Below, piece after piece: positions 35,701 through 45,029 of a stretch of DNA of 64,000 nucleotides; the stretch's first letter is position 1, and each line of letters opens with the position of its first letter. Source of the stretch: Hygrocybe punicea (Eukaryota > Basidiomycota > Agaricomycetes > Agaricales > Hygrophoraceae). The notes below the pieces were generated by a model. The model was not told the origin of the DNA and did not search any database. It saw only the letters and a list, made by a program, of their open reading frames with translations. Made by a program: the position numbers and the translations under genes. The stretch covers positions 2,225,590-2,289,589 of the forward strand of contig OY744471.1 in assembly GCA_963556145.1 (NCBI GenBank), given 5' to 3'.

Positions 35701-38325
35701 AAAGCAAAATTTGAACACATCTCACAAAGATTAATGGATGTTGATCTTGGAGTTTTAAATAACATTGCTAGAAAAATCGAAGATGGTGAACATGTTACTC
35801 CAGAAACTGATGAAGAGAAACTTTGTTTCCAATTAATTAAAGACATTGATCATGTAGGAAGTCATGTAAAAGGATCACTCACAAGCAAGAAATACATGAG
35901 AAATGAAGTCTGGTCTCTGATGTCCTTTGTGGGTGCACCTTCCTGGTTCATTACATTTTCACCAGCTGATAACATGCATCCACTCTCCCTATATTATGCT
36001 GATACCAAAGAAACATTCACACCTGGGCTTAGAGGATATGATGAGCGCTATAGACTTATTGCAGAAAATCCAGTGGCTGGTGCTAGATTCTTTCACTTTA
36101 TGGTAGAGCTCTTTATCAAACATGTCCTGGGAGTTGGTTCAAAGCATTCTGGCTTTTATGGCAACACCAAAGCATACTATGGCACAGTGGAGCAACAAGG
36201 ACGTCTCACACTTCACATGCACATGCTACTATGGCTAAAAGGATGTCTGTCACCTCAGGAAATCAGAGATAGAATAATGGATCCCATGTCAGATTTCCAA
36301 CAAGCTTTTGTTCAGTATCTAGAAAGCGTACATATTGGTGAATTCATGACTGGAACAATGGATGAAGTGAAAGCTAAAGTCAACCATAAGTCTGAACAAG
36401 AAGACTATAAGGATCCCACTCAGACTTTACCTGAAGCACCCCCACCTATGTGTACAAATAAGCATGATGTGAACAGTGACAACAATTGTAATGATTGCAA
36501 GCAGGTGAATTCATGGTGGGACAGATTTGCAGACACTGTTGATTATTTGATTTTACGTTCTAATGTCCATAATTGTGGCAAAAACAGTGCTAACAATGAA
36601 AAAGTGCAGAGAAAAGATAGACCCAGTTGCATGAACAAACATGGTAAATGCAAAGCTAGATTTCCCAGACCTTTGTTTGAATCAACACAAGTAGACCCAA
36701 AAACTGGTGCATTGAATATGAAAAAGGGTGAAGCTTGGATTAATACATTAACACCTCTTGTGACATTTCTACTTCGCTGTAATTCTGATGTTACAAGTCT
36801 TCTTTCTGGTACTGCAATCAAAGCAATTGTAGCATATATTTCTGACTATATTACAAAACCTGGATTGAAAACATATAGCATATTTGATACCATTAGAAGT
36901 GTGTTTGACAGAAACTCAGAAATGCTTGGAGGGTCAATGAAAAGAAAAGACAAAGCTAGAAAACTCATCACCCAGATCATCAATGCTTTAACTGCAAAAC
37001 TTGAAATTGGTGGTCCAATGGCTTCAATGTATCTGCTTGGTCACCCTGACCATTATACTAGTCACAAATTCATTCCTGTTTACTGGAGAAACTATGTGAG
37101 AGAAGTCCAGAAAGCTTGGAATCCAGATGAAAATGATGACATGCAAGTTGACTCTGAAAAAGTTGTACTGCACAATCAAAAGGGAAAATTCATAGGACTA
37201 TCTGCTGTGCATGACTATATTTACAGACCAACTCATTATGAAGACATGAATTTATATGAATGGGTGCAGGGTGCAGAAAGAGTCAAGAGAAACATTCAAA
37301 AACCTCATGATGAAATAAACAGTGATGATGAGTTAGATGTCTTGGAATCTGAGCCACAAACCGCAACTCACAAAAAAACTTCGAAATCTAATGTACCTAC
37401 CAGTAATGACTTAAGCATAGAATTTGATGATCTTAACATCAAAGATGATGACAATTTCATAGAATGTGATTCAGAGGATAATTATAATGAGTCTGATAGC
37501 ACTGAGTCTGTCCAAGAAGATACCAAGCTTTTCCTGGAAGATCACCCATTGTATGAAACACACTGCATAGAATTCAGTGAAAAGAAGCAGGATGTTGTTC
37601 CAAACTTTGTTGGTGGTTCACTGCCCAGACGTGATAGAGGAGACAGAGAATACTATTGCATTACAATGCTCACTCTGTTCAAACCATGGAGATCTGGCAA
37701 TGACCTCAAAAATAACCTAGAATCATGGGATGAAGCATTCACTGATCATGAATTCACTGACAGGCAATTAGAAATTATGGACAACTTTAATCTGAGATAT
37801 GAATGCTTAGATGCTAGAGATGACTATTCTGCTCAGCTTAGACAAGGAGCAGTGTTAGATGGTACCTGTCCTCAATTTATGACTTCAGACATGATTTCAC
37901 ACTTGGATGATGACAACATTCAAAATGGTGATGACTTTGGAGATGACAATTATGAGCAGGACAAAAACAATGCAGATTATGGCACTAACAAATATTCTGA
38001 ACTTGGTCAACATGGTAGACTGATCAAAGCTCAAATGGATGCCACTGAGAACATTGTCAGAAACATTGGTTGGCTTGATCCATGTCCAGATGGTTCTATT
38101 ACAGTAAATTCTGCTCCACTTGAAGTTGAAATGAATCAACCTGGTACTCAATGGAAACAACTTGGTCAAGAACAAAGACAAGAAATACTAGATGAGCGCA
38201 ATCAATATATTCCTGCAAACTCAAAGTCTGTTTCACACAAAACATATGCTGATACAAATGAAAACAATGTGATCATTGTGGACCAGTCATACTTGATGCA
38301 ATCTTTCAGAGCTGCAAATGCATAG
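32704..38325 (+). CDS. Helitron Rep portion of Rep-Hel protein
   Basis: An open frame of 1873 codons ending at TAG 38323-38325. The first 60-100 residues are hydrophobic and lack similarity, so the true start may be later (Met residues at about 49-55). Residues about 412-600 are ten 19-residue repeats (consensus KFQSENPDKHAKQNLAAVQ). Cysteine pairs follow (FCESGCAVCG, CKKCYKSLVKGKC), then a DUF6570-like region (DELDQVLAFIYTGPCKPTKS) and the Helitron_like_N region (HLLMYYDKRFQKDPHFPL). The Rep nuclease has its metal-binding pair in LTLHMHMLLWL (His1171, His1173) and two tyrosines in AYISDYITKPG (Tyr1378, Tyr1382). It nicks and joins single strands for rolling-circle transposition. The acidic region near 1540-1610 is a linker. 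The frame continues directly into the helicase. Confidence 0.88.
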   Translation: MWIFSIFTTSFAGICISRLFNHLFQIYLTYKYCYPASIVIKTINLFTKMLKMSSMSQFLMIFIIAMSWTQCAVTGIGLVPPANVIQNVPVTPTVSVIHNVILCPVTLNFYKDNLPKYENHPYLPSLIPFHHIGLQSTSSSISPNPEKITNIHNSTEFVLSSCQSAHTSFLFELYARIFLNMCVLLSEYHCATSIANKCMYIKLKLQQNLFRKHDFRAYLQYVTKQPILANGAILLFFLVLYHYLAFQVSAQYICNKTSKLCDIFKSENISFSANIHIKCIGGGKANVFSLHELMPASTNDNASMDASKCKFHSYLPKDEALSMESSSEKSLVIVNHPFELLIPKLTIPNLKVIAASHSILVHSKMNHASIQAAIQTHVCSNCPEFVSVFEFIDHEAIAIHKKTLNIRAVNKFKGKNPNKYAQQNLAAVQKFQSENPDKHAKQNLAAVQKFQTENPDKHAKQNLAAVHKFQSENPDKHAKNNLAAVQKFHSENPAKHAKQNLAAVKKFQSDNPAKHSKHNQVAVQSFHLENSEKHAAQNLAAVQKFHLENPEKHATQNLAAVTKFKVDHHDKHLQHTLKAVKRHTMNHPEQHAQTNQVAVQTYRDNIQFPPELPSATLQHTIISGFCSDTSPNKFCESGCAVCGRLTPVSQLQSYTDLNLSCLKQAGITQKERFSVNDPIESSDSPIIIEDLHGICKKCYKSLVKGKCPAMSLANGLWLGQIPNELSNLSYAEHLLIARVRHNRCIVRVSSGMHKMRANAITFANPTPKIYDILPPPVDELDQVLAFIYTGPCKPTKSDFERTPLLVRRNKVATALNWLKLNHCDYFDLEISEENLKQYPKNDIPVVVEYRQFFVNKNPEATAVNDMEEEEGTETGMCPFVVHGLTGEEYSTKSIKAIKAIALKHLMDNKKILAIGHESDPQSIYNNPQLFLQMMPWLFPYGLGGIGNSLIQGKISEIKHKRHLLMYYDKRFQKDPHFPLIAFNHEQIKESTTAGYLLAEKAKFEHISQRLMDVDLGVLNNIARKIEDGEHVTPETDEEKLCFQLIKDIDHVGSHVKGSLTSKKYMRNEVWSLMSFVGAPSWFITFSPADNMHPLSLYYADTKETFTPGLRGYDERYRLIAENPVAGARFFHFMVELFIKHVLGVGSKHSGFYGNTKAYYGTVEQQGRLTLHMHMLLWLKGCLSPQEIRDRIMDPMSDFQQAFVQYLESVHIGEFMTGTMDEVKAKVNHKSEQEDYKDPTQTLPEAPPPMCTNKHDVNSDNNCNDCKQVNSWWDRFADTVDYLILRSNVHNCGKNSANNEKVQRKDRPSCMNKHGKCKARFPRPLFESTQVDPKTGALNMKKGEAWINTLTPLVTFLLRCNSDVTSLLSGTAIKAIVAYISDYITKPGLKTYSIFDTIRSVFDRNSEMLGGSMKRKDKARKLITQIINALTAKLEIGGPMASMYLLGHPDHYTSHKFIPVYWRNYVREVQKAWNPDENDDMQVDSEKVVLHNQKGKFIGLSAVHDYIYRPTHYEDMNLYEWVQGAERVKRNIQKPHDEINSDDELDVLESEPQTATHKKTSKSNVPTSNDLSIEFDDLNIKDDDNFIECDSEDNYNESDSTESVQEDTKLFLEDHPLYETHCIEFSEKKQDVVPNFVGGSLPRRDRGDREYYCITMLTLFKPWRSGNDLKNNLESWDEAFTDHEFTDRQLEIMDNFNLRYECLDARDDYSAQLRQGAVLDGTCPQFMTSDMISHLDDDNIQNGDDFGDDNYEQDKNNADYGTNKYSELGQHGRLIKAQMDATENIVRNIGWLDPCPDGSITVNSAPLEVEMNQPGTQWKQLGQEQRQEILDERNQYIPANSKSVSHKTYADTNENNVIIVDQSYLMQSFRAANA
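33937..34500 (+). repeat. Ten 57-nt (19-residue) repeats inside Rep
   Basis: In-frame repeats from KFKGKNPNKYAQQNLAAVQ onward. The first five units are nearly identical and the last ones diverged (RHTMNHPEQHAQTNQVAVQ), a gradient typical of unequal exchange or slippage. The pattern of basic (KHAKQN) and amphipathic (LAAVQKF) residues suggests a helical, possibly nucleic-acid-binding, rod. Confidence 0.85.
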
Positions 38326-41082
38326 AGACAACAGCTAATTGATGCTACAGTTAGAAAATTCAGCTTGAACACTGAGCAGAAAAGAGCCTTTAGGATTATT
38401 GCAAATCACACTTCGTCTCCCAGCAGTGACCAGTTGAAAATGAATATTGCTGGAATGGCTGGCACTGGAAAATCACAAGTCATCAAAGCAGTTGTTGATT
38501 TCTTTGACAATGTACATGAGTCTCACAGATTTGTTATTCTTGGTCCTACTGGTACTTCTGCAGCTCTACAAAATGGCTCAACCTATCACTACTTCCTGGG
38601 CATCAATCCAAACATGTCAAATAGAAATGAAGCAATGGGCATTGCTCAGCTCAAAGGGAGACTAGAAGGAGTTGACTACATTTTCATTGATGAAGTCTCA
38701 ATGTTGTCTTGTCATGATCTCTACAAAATCAGTGCTAGACTCACTAAAGCTTTGAACATACATGACATGTCATTTGGTGGAATCAACATGATATTTGCTG
38801 GAGACTTTGCACAGTTACCACCAGTTGGAGGTGCACCATTGTACAGTGGAACAGTTGGCACTCAGATCACATCAGCCTTGACAACACATTCTCAGGAAAC
38901 TGCAATTGGAAAAGCACTCTGGCATCAAGTAACCACAGTTGTGATTCTCAGAGAAAACATGAGACAGAGGACCCAAACAGCTAAGGATGCCTTGTTCAGA
39001 ACTGCCCTTGTCAACATGCGTTATGGCAAATGTACAGCACAGGATATTCAATTTTTGAGAACCAGAATTGCAGGCAAACATCCAGACCAGCCCAACATTG
39101 CCTCCAAAGATTTTAGAAATGTTCCCATCATATGTGGCATTCACTCACAAAAGGATCAGATCAACCAGCTTGGATATGAAAGATTTGCTTCAGATACCAA
39201 TCAAAACTTGACCAACTTCTATTCCATTGACAAATGGGGGAAAGACAAGGAGTCTAGTGTGAGAAACAAGTCACAGTCCAAATCTAAAGCAGTACATCAA
39301 TCCAGTGACATAGACTTTGATACACAAAGAGAGATATGGAAAGTGCGACATGCTGCCACTGATAACTTTGCTGGGAAACTCTCCTTATGTCTTGGCATGC
39401 CTGTAATGCTTCGCAATAATGATGCCACTGAGCTCTGCATTACAAAAGGACAAGAGGGATTTGTTGTTGGCTGGCAGTCACTCAAAGCAAGTCATGGCAA
39501 AAGAGTACTTGACACCCTGTTTGTTGAACTGGACAAACCTCCAAAGCTGATCCAGATTCCAGGACTTCCTGAGAATGTAGTGCCCATTGTAAAAAACACC
39601 AAGACAATTCAGTGTGTATTTCCTAGTGACCTGAAGGAATCCATTGAGAGACAACAAGTCTGGGTGCTTCCTAACTTTGCAATGACTGCTCATGCTGCTC
39701 AAGGAAAAACACGTCCATTCAATGTTGTGCACTTAAACAGTTGCTTCAACCACATGTCATATTATTCTTCATTGTCTAGAAGTGCTTCTGCTGCTGGAAC
39801 CATAATAATTCAAGGCTTTGACACTAAAGTGATCACTAGAGGTTGTTCTGGATATCTTAGACAAGAATTTAGAGAACTAGAATTGCTTGATGAGATTACA
39901 AGGATGAGATATGAAGGTGCTTTACCTGACCACATTGATGCTGGTACACGCTCTGTTATGCTTCGAAATTTTCAGCAGTGGAAGGGAATTCACTATGTTC
40001 CTGCTAAAACTGATACTGCTATTAAATGGTCACCAACTGATCCATTACTATTGGCTCATACAGTCCCTGATAGCCCATGGCAATTGGTTGAAAAAGGCAA
40101 AGGCAAACAGAAAGCAGCTGTAATTGCAAATTCATTTGTCCCAGCAAAAGGCTCAGTTGCTATTGGTTCAACCCAAAAACATTCACTTGACACAAACAAT
40201 GAACCAGTAGCTAAAAGGCCTTGGATCACCAAAAACCATGTCAACCAATCATCCACAAGCAAGCAACAGGTCATTAACTCTCCAGCTGGACTTATCTGGG
40301 ATAGAAATGACTACAGCTGTGCATATGACTCATTGTTGGTCATTCTGTTTGAACTGTGGAAAGACAATCATGCAGAGTGGTCCACAGTATTCAGAAGCAT
40401 GAATGATCATTTGACCACATTGTCTCATGGTTTTCCACAGGTATTGCACAAAAATGTGGCATTTGAACAGCTAAGAGATCATCTTAGAACTACACTGCAT
40501 AACATGAATCCTACAGACTTTCCTAAAGGCACTGTGGGCATCAGTGTTGCCAATCTGGCTATGGAGTTGTTTAAAGTCAATGACATTGTAGCCTCTTCTC
40601 AACATGAATGTTCTCAATGTGACTTTGCAGAAGAACCTATTGATGACAGACTAGGCTATGTGTTACATGCTGATGACACCATTAAAGGGTCTACCATGAA
40701 GTGGGTTGATACCTTGTCACAAAAAACCAATAGAAGATGTCCTGATTGCAACAGCAGAATGAAACAACTTGTATTTTATAATGAAGCACCACACATTCTT
40801 GTTCTAGAGTATCCATTTAAAAACATTGAAACCAGTCATAGACTAGAATTTGTTTCAGAGACTGGCACAAAGACATTAGAACTTAGAGGCATTGTATATC
40901 ATGGTCAATATCATTTCACCTCACGTATTATTACTGCACAGAAACAAGTGTGGTATCATGATGGAATGATTACAGGCAACTCTTGTTCCAGAGACACTGT
41001 CCTTACACAACTTTCAGACCATGATATCAGACACTGTAAAAATAGAAACCTTGTACTAGCTATTTATGCTCAGAGTCTTTGA
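38326..41082 (+). CDS. Helitron Pif1-type helicase with USP-like C-terminal domain
   Basis: Same frame as Rep, resuming after the TAG; the first Met is at 38365, giving 905 residues. The helicase has Walker A GMAGTGKS (30-37), Walker B YIFIDEVSM (Asp109-Glu110), motif III FAGDFAQLPPVGG and TAHAAQGKTRPF plus SLSRSASAAGT near the end. After about residue 640 comes a domain resembling ubiquitin-specific proteases (peptidase C19): a Cys box DYSCAYDSLLVILF (Cys652), two CxxC pairs (Cys749/752, Cys792/795), LVLEYP, a His box VYHGQYHFTSR (His850), WYHDG (Asp866) and final LVLAIYA. The helicase unwinds the donor strand; the protease activity is predicted only. No frameshift was found. A homologue lies on the minus strand at 61264-64000. 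Confidence 0.88.
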   Translation, partial: RQQLIDATVRKFSLNTEQKRAFRIIANHTSSPSSDQLKMNIAGMAGTGKSQVIKAVVDFFDNVHESHRFVILGPTGTSAALQNGSTYHYFLGINPNMSNRNEAMGIAQLKGRLEGVDYIFIDEVSMLSCHDLYKISARLTKALNIHDMSFGGINMIFAGDFAQLPPVGGAPLYSGTVGTQITSALTTHSQETAIGKALWHQVTTVVILRENMRQRTQTAKDALFRTALVNMRYGKCTAQDIQFLRTRIAGKHPDQPNIASKDFRNVPIICGIHSQKDQINQLGYERFASDTNQNLTNFYSIDKWGKDKESSVRNKSQSKSKAVHQSSDIDFDTQREIWKVRHAATDNFAGKLSLCLGMPVMLRNNDATELCITKGQEGFVVGWQSLKASHGKRVLDTLFVELDKPPKLIQIPGLPENVVPIVKNTKTIQCVFPSDLKESIERQQVWVLPNFAMTAHAAQGKTRPFNVVHLNSCFNHMSYYSSLSRSASAAGTIIIQGFDTKVITRGCSGYLRQEFRELELLDEITRMRYEGALPDHIDAGTRSVMLRNFQQWKGIHYVPAKTDTAIKWSPTDPLLLAHTVPDSPWQLVEKGKGKQKAAVIANSFVPAKGSVAIGSTQKHSLDTNNEPVAKRPWITKNHVNQSSTSKQQVINSPAGLIWDRNDYSCAYDSLLVILFELWKDNHAEWSTVFRSMNDHLTTLSHGFPQVLHKNVAFEQLRDHLRTTLHNMNPTDFPKGTVGISVANLAMELFKVNDIVASSQHECSQCDFAEEPIDDRLGYVLHADDTIKGSTMKWVDTLSQKTNRRCPDCNSRMKQLVFYNEAPHILVLEYPFKNIETSHRLEFVSETGTKTLELRGIVYHGQYHFTSRIITAQKQVWYHDGMITGNSCSRDTVLTQLSDHDIRHCKNRNLVLAIYAQSL

Positions 41083-41489
41083 GCATCCTCCTTGAGGTCA
41101 AGCACGGCTGTCTTCATGTGGTAATCTGTTGTGTAGCATTCAAGGTCATGGAGAAGTAGGGTTGAGCAAATGTGAGTTAATTGTCAGCACACTGTTTGGG
41201 GGGCAGTTGTGTTTGGCAGTTGACCTGTTGCTCCCTGAGCAATTGCTTTATGGCTGAGAGTGTTGCATGATGGTGCAACACAGGGGAGATGGCAGGTAGA
41301 GAGGAGGTTGATGAAGACTCAAGACACTTTATGTAGTTTTATTTTATACTAATTTATATGTTGCAGAAGTGGGAGGTGGGCTTAGTAGATCAAATATGCA
41401 ATATGCAACACATGCTATGTATCTTATGCCATATGTAACATGCTTTATGCAATTTTCTTAATTCAGCAAAGAAGTAGGGAGGGGGAAAA

Positions 41490-41533
41490 AAGAACTCGTT
41501 CATGCCATGCGCAGCATTGGCCCACTAAACAAG
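41490..41533 (+). repeat. Helitron 3' terminus with hairpin
   Basis: AAGAACTCGTTCATGCC, then a hairpin (GCCATGC, loop, GCA(C/T)TGGC with a one-base bulge), then CCACTAAACAAG. The same end, each time followed by T, occurs at 42814 (plus) and at 4359, 4568 and 61021 (minus), which fixes the terminus. Confidence 0.85.
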
Positions 41534-42814
41534 TTAATTAATTAATTAATTCATTAATTCATTAATGTTTTTGCATCGCCTATAGAGAAATTTTTTTTGG
41601 GCAAGAGATATGATTCTACTTCTTATGTTGGAATGTAACATAAAATCTGGGCCATGTTTGGAGTGGCTTACATAAGCATCCAAATATGGGATGTCTTACA
41701 CAAGACAAATTACCTCCCAATTATATTCAAAATATTCATACACCCTTCAGTTCTCATCGGAATTAGCTGAAAATTGAACTGCTGACTAATATAAACATTT
41801 TGGGCAAGGTGTGACAGTCACATGTGACCAGTCTAACCATATAAGGTACTTTTTGATATTATATACCAAATTTTTTGCTGATCGCAATGGTAACAGTCAC
41901 ATGTGACTAGTCTAACCATATATGGTAATTTTGCATAATATATGCTAAATCACATACTGCTCATCATATTCATTACACAAATACAATTATATTCAAAATA
42001 TTTATCCTGGCCTTAATTCTTATCAGATTCAGCTGAAAATTGAACTGCTGCCTAATATTATCATTTCAGGTCAGATGTGACAGTCAGATGTGACCACTCT
42101 AACCATATAAGGCAATTTCTGATATTGTATAGCAAATTTTTTGCTGATCGCAATGGTGATAGTCACATGTGACCAGTCTAACCATATAAGGCAATTTTAC
42201 ACTATATATCCTAAATTTCAAGGTGATCACAGGAGTCATAATCACATGTGACCACTGTTACTATATATAGAAATATCAGCCATATAAGCAGAAATTAGTG
42301 TAACTCAGATGATATAATGATATTTTTACTTAAAACATATAATTCAATGTGATATCGCTGTATATATTATATACTAATTATATATTTCAAGCAAAATCAC
42401 TTATTGATGTTTGTAATAATCATACAAATAAAAATTCAATAATAGAAACAAGACTTTGTTCATGCCATATGCAACATTGGTCCACTCAAGTACAGCTGTC
42501 TTCATGTTATCATCTGTTGTGCAGCAAAGTTATGGAGAAGTAGAGTTTAGCAAATGTAAGTCAATTGTTATCATACTGTTTAAAGACAGTTGTATTTGAC
42601 AGTTGATGTATTGTGTTGCTCTCTTTTTTGGCTGAGAGTATTGCATAATGATGAAGTAAAGAAGACATGACAGTGGGAGAGGAAGTTGAGACATGCTATG
42701 CAGGTTTTTTCTTCTATTTTTATGTTGCTATGGTGAGAGGTTGCTATGATGAAAGTGAGGAGGGGAAAAAAAGAACTCGTTCATGCCATGCGCAGCACTG
42801 GCCCACTAAACAAG
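41534..42814 (+). mobile_element. Shortened Helitron copy in head-to-tail tandem
   Basis: Starts TTAATTAATTAATTAATTC directly after the 3' end of the complete Helitron. Its first half matches 30832-31300, including CATCGCCTATAGAG and GGGCAAGAGATATG, but has more CACATGTG boxes. Its second half (42484-42814) matches 41092-41533. All of Rep and helicase is missing. It ends in the same hairpin and CTAAACAAG, followed by the KDZ sequence. It lacks the hairpin-bearing 5' 79-bp unit. Confidence 0.85.
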
Positions 42815-45029
42815 TCCAATATTGGACTTGCCAATTTTTTGATCTTGCTGATCTGGGAGAGTTGGGATTCATGATATATCTTGGGCATGATGGAAATCTG
42901 TACCCCAAACACTGAACATCACAATCCTGGGAGGATGTGGAAGCCAAGGATGTGCAAGCTGATGAAGCTAACTATGTAATGGCAGAAGAAGATGTGGATA
43001 ATGTTTCTCCAACTAGGAGAACAACTATTGCTTTTGTGGAGACCTCTGGAATTTATCAATGGAATGTTGATTGGTGCCAATGCTCAACTACAGCTCCTCA
43101 TGACATACAGCTTTGAACATTTAACTCTTTCCAGCAACATCATAACCCTAACTACTACTGCATATACATTTCTGGTTCATGATCAATTCTACATTGATGT
43201 GATGGAGTGCAAGACTTCTGCTTTCAACTTGTACTCAAAGCTTAGAAGGTTGACAAACAAAAATTATGCACATTTGATACCATTAATTTCAAATTAAAAT
43301 TCAAACATAAAGGAAATCTTGTCATAGGATCATTATTGTGAATTAATGTGTGTGTCAAGGCAATGGAGAAACTTGCTTTGATCTGAAATGTGCTGGCTTG
43401 GCACATGACCCCACAATTGACTACAAAGATGGTGGTCTTGCAGTTTTTTGTGGCTCAGGATATATCCTGAAAATATTGGCCTGGACCATCCCAGCTGGGC
43501 CAGGATATATCCTGATAGCATCAGCCTAGACCATGTCAATTGGTGTAGGATATATCCTGATAACACCAGCCTAGACCATCTTAGTTGGCCCAGGATATAT
43601 ATCTTGACAATATCAGCCTGGACCATCCCAGCTGGGCCAGGATATATCTTGATAGCACCAGCCTAGACCATCTCAATTGGTGCAGGATATATCCTGAGAA
43701 CATCAGCCTGGACCATGTTAGTTGGGCCAGGATATATCCTGGGAACACCAGCCTGGACCATGTCAGTTGGGCCAGGATATATCTCAGCCTGATTCAGCTA
43801 TCCCCAAGCCAGTTGGGTGATCTCATTTTCAGGCATCCCAAGTGAGTTGGTAATATCTTGCTGAATCTGGTGAGTATGTACCGGTTAGTCAATACAGAGG
43901 ATCCCACATGGGAAAGCATATCCAAACCCGTTGAACCCACCGCCAACCCATTCTAGTGCCGCCAGACAACACTCAGGCACCCCACACACCTCCATTCAAT
44001 GTCCTATGTCCCCGTCTCACATCCCAACACCCCCCGTTCGCCTTCGCCGTCCCAAACAAGCAAATCCGGCCCCAGTTTGGACACCCCGCCAACATGCCAC
44101 ATCACCATCAACAAAGTCACATACCCAGTCCAGCTCCCACCTCCCCATGCGTCCTACGCCCACAGACCACGTTTTACACATCCATACAGGCCCTGGCACC
44201 CTCATGCATGTTATCGTCGCCATGGTGGATGAACCCCATCAAATTCCAGGACCCGCAGCACCGAGTGCGTGTACCTGCATCACCCAGCCTCTCTCCTTGC
44301 CCAGGACCACCCCCTACACCTTCGTACGCCCCCCCATTTGCCTTCAGTATCACTAACAAGCCATTCCCATGCCATTTGGATGACGCGGCCATGAGTCATT
44401 CCAACCCGCCTCATGCCTCCAGCAAGTCGACACCCACAGCCCCTCCCACCTTCGTTGGACCAACCACCACCTCGTACAACTTCCCAGCACCTCAAGGCAT
44501 CCCTCGCAAGTCCATATGAGCCACCCCTGCTGTTGTCGAGTCCCCAACACCATGTCACGCAAACCTGTTTGATACCCATCTACTTGATGCCCGGCCATGC
44601 ACACCTTCGTTAGACATCCCGCTGCCTGGCACCACATCTCAGCACAGCATCCCTCATGAGTCCGTACCAGCCACCTCCGCCATGTTCAAGCCCCCAACAT
44701 TGTGCCATGTCACCGTGCCTTGCAACCTGGCATATTCGACATCCCCAGGCCCTCATGCATTCATTGGACCACCCACCACCTTGTACTGCATCACAGAGCC
44801 CCACAGGACCACTCCTGGGTCCGTGCAAGTTGCCCCAGCTGTGTTTGAACCCTCAACGCCGTGCCACGTCACCCTGCCTTGCGACCCAGCATATTCAACA
44901 TCCCCAGCCACTCACACCTTCGTTGGACCCACTGCTGCCTCGTACTGCATCCCAGCACCCACCACTGCCTCTCACGAGTCCGTGCAAGCAGCTTTGAGCT
45001 CCCAAGGCCATGCCACATCACTCCGCCTC

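Larger units (their letters stand above)
30689..41533 (+). mobile_element. Near-complete Helitron (10.8 kb)
   Basis: The 5' end at 30689 and 3' end CTAAACAAG at 41533 are inferred from the KDZ codon broken by the block and from other copies ending CTAAACAAG before T. The insertion is between A and T, as in Helitrons. The ends are not the canonical TC...CTRR. Instead a short sub-terminal inverted repeat (ACGAGTTCTTTT near the 5' end, AAAAGAACTCGT near the 3' end) and a hairpin 12 nt from the 3' end are present, features described for Helentron/Helitron2 types. It encodes Rep and helicase in one frame with a single TAG between. A shortened copy follows head-to-tail. Confidence 0.82.
30237..43455 (+). 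pseudogene. KDZ (Kyakuja-Dileera-Zisupton) transposase, 5' part, split by Helitrons
   Basis: The first block (30237-30688) encodes a basic N-terminus (MPKNKFRRHKGTM, TSRGDVKILAKKK) and, with frameshifts, CLQVYQDNPCHK. The second (42815-43455) continues QYWTCQFFDLADLGELGF, YLGHDG, GIYQWNVDWCQCS, YIDVMECKTSAFNLYSKLRR and, after a probable intron, HYCELMCVSRQWRNL and DYKDGGLAVFC. These match the cysteine-cluster domain (CxC2-like) and following region of fungal KDZ transposases from memory of the family. The junction codon for Ile in CHKIQYW is split by the Helitron block. Several stops and shifts make it inactive. The catalytic remainder is lost where the satellite begins at about 43455. Confidence 0.75.
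25980..43870. repeat. Inverted satellite-bearing arms bracketing the KDZ region
   Basis: 25985-26660 and 43450-43868 are inverted copies. The outer borders read ATTCAGCAAGATATTACC and its complement, then GGCATCCCAAGT/ACTTGGGATGCC, then a 45-46 bp satellite. This looks like a second foldback structure whose spacer now holds KDZ sequence and Helitrons. No target duplication could be fixed. Confidence 0.6.
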
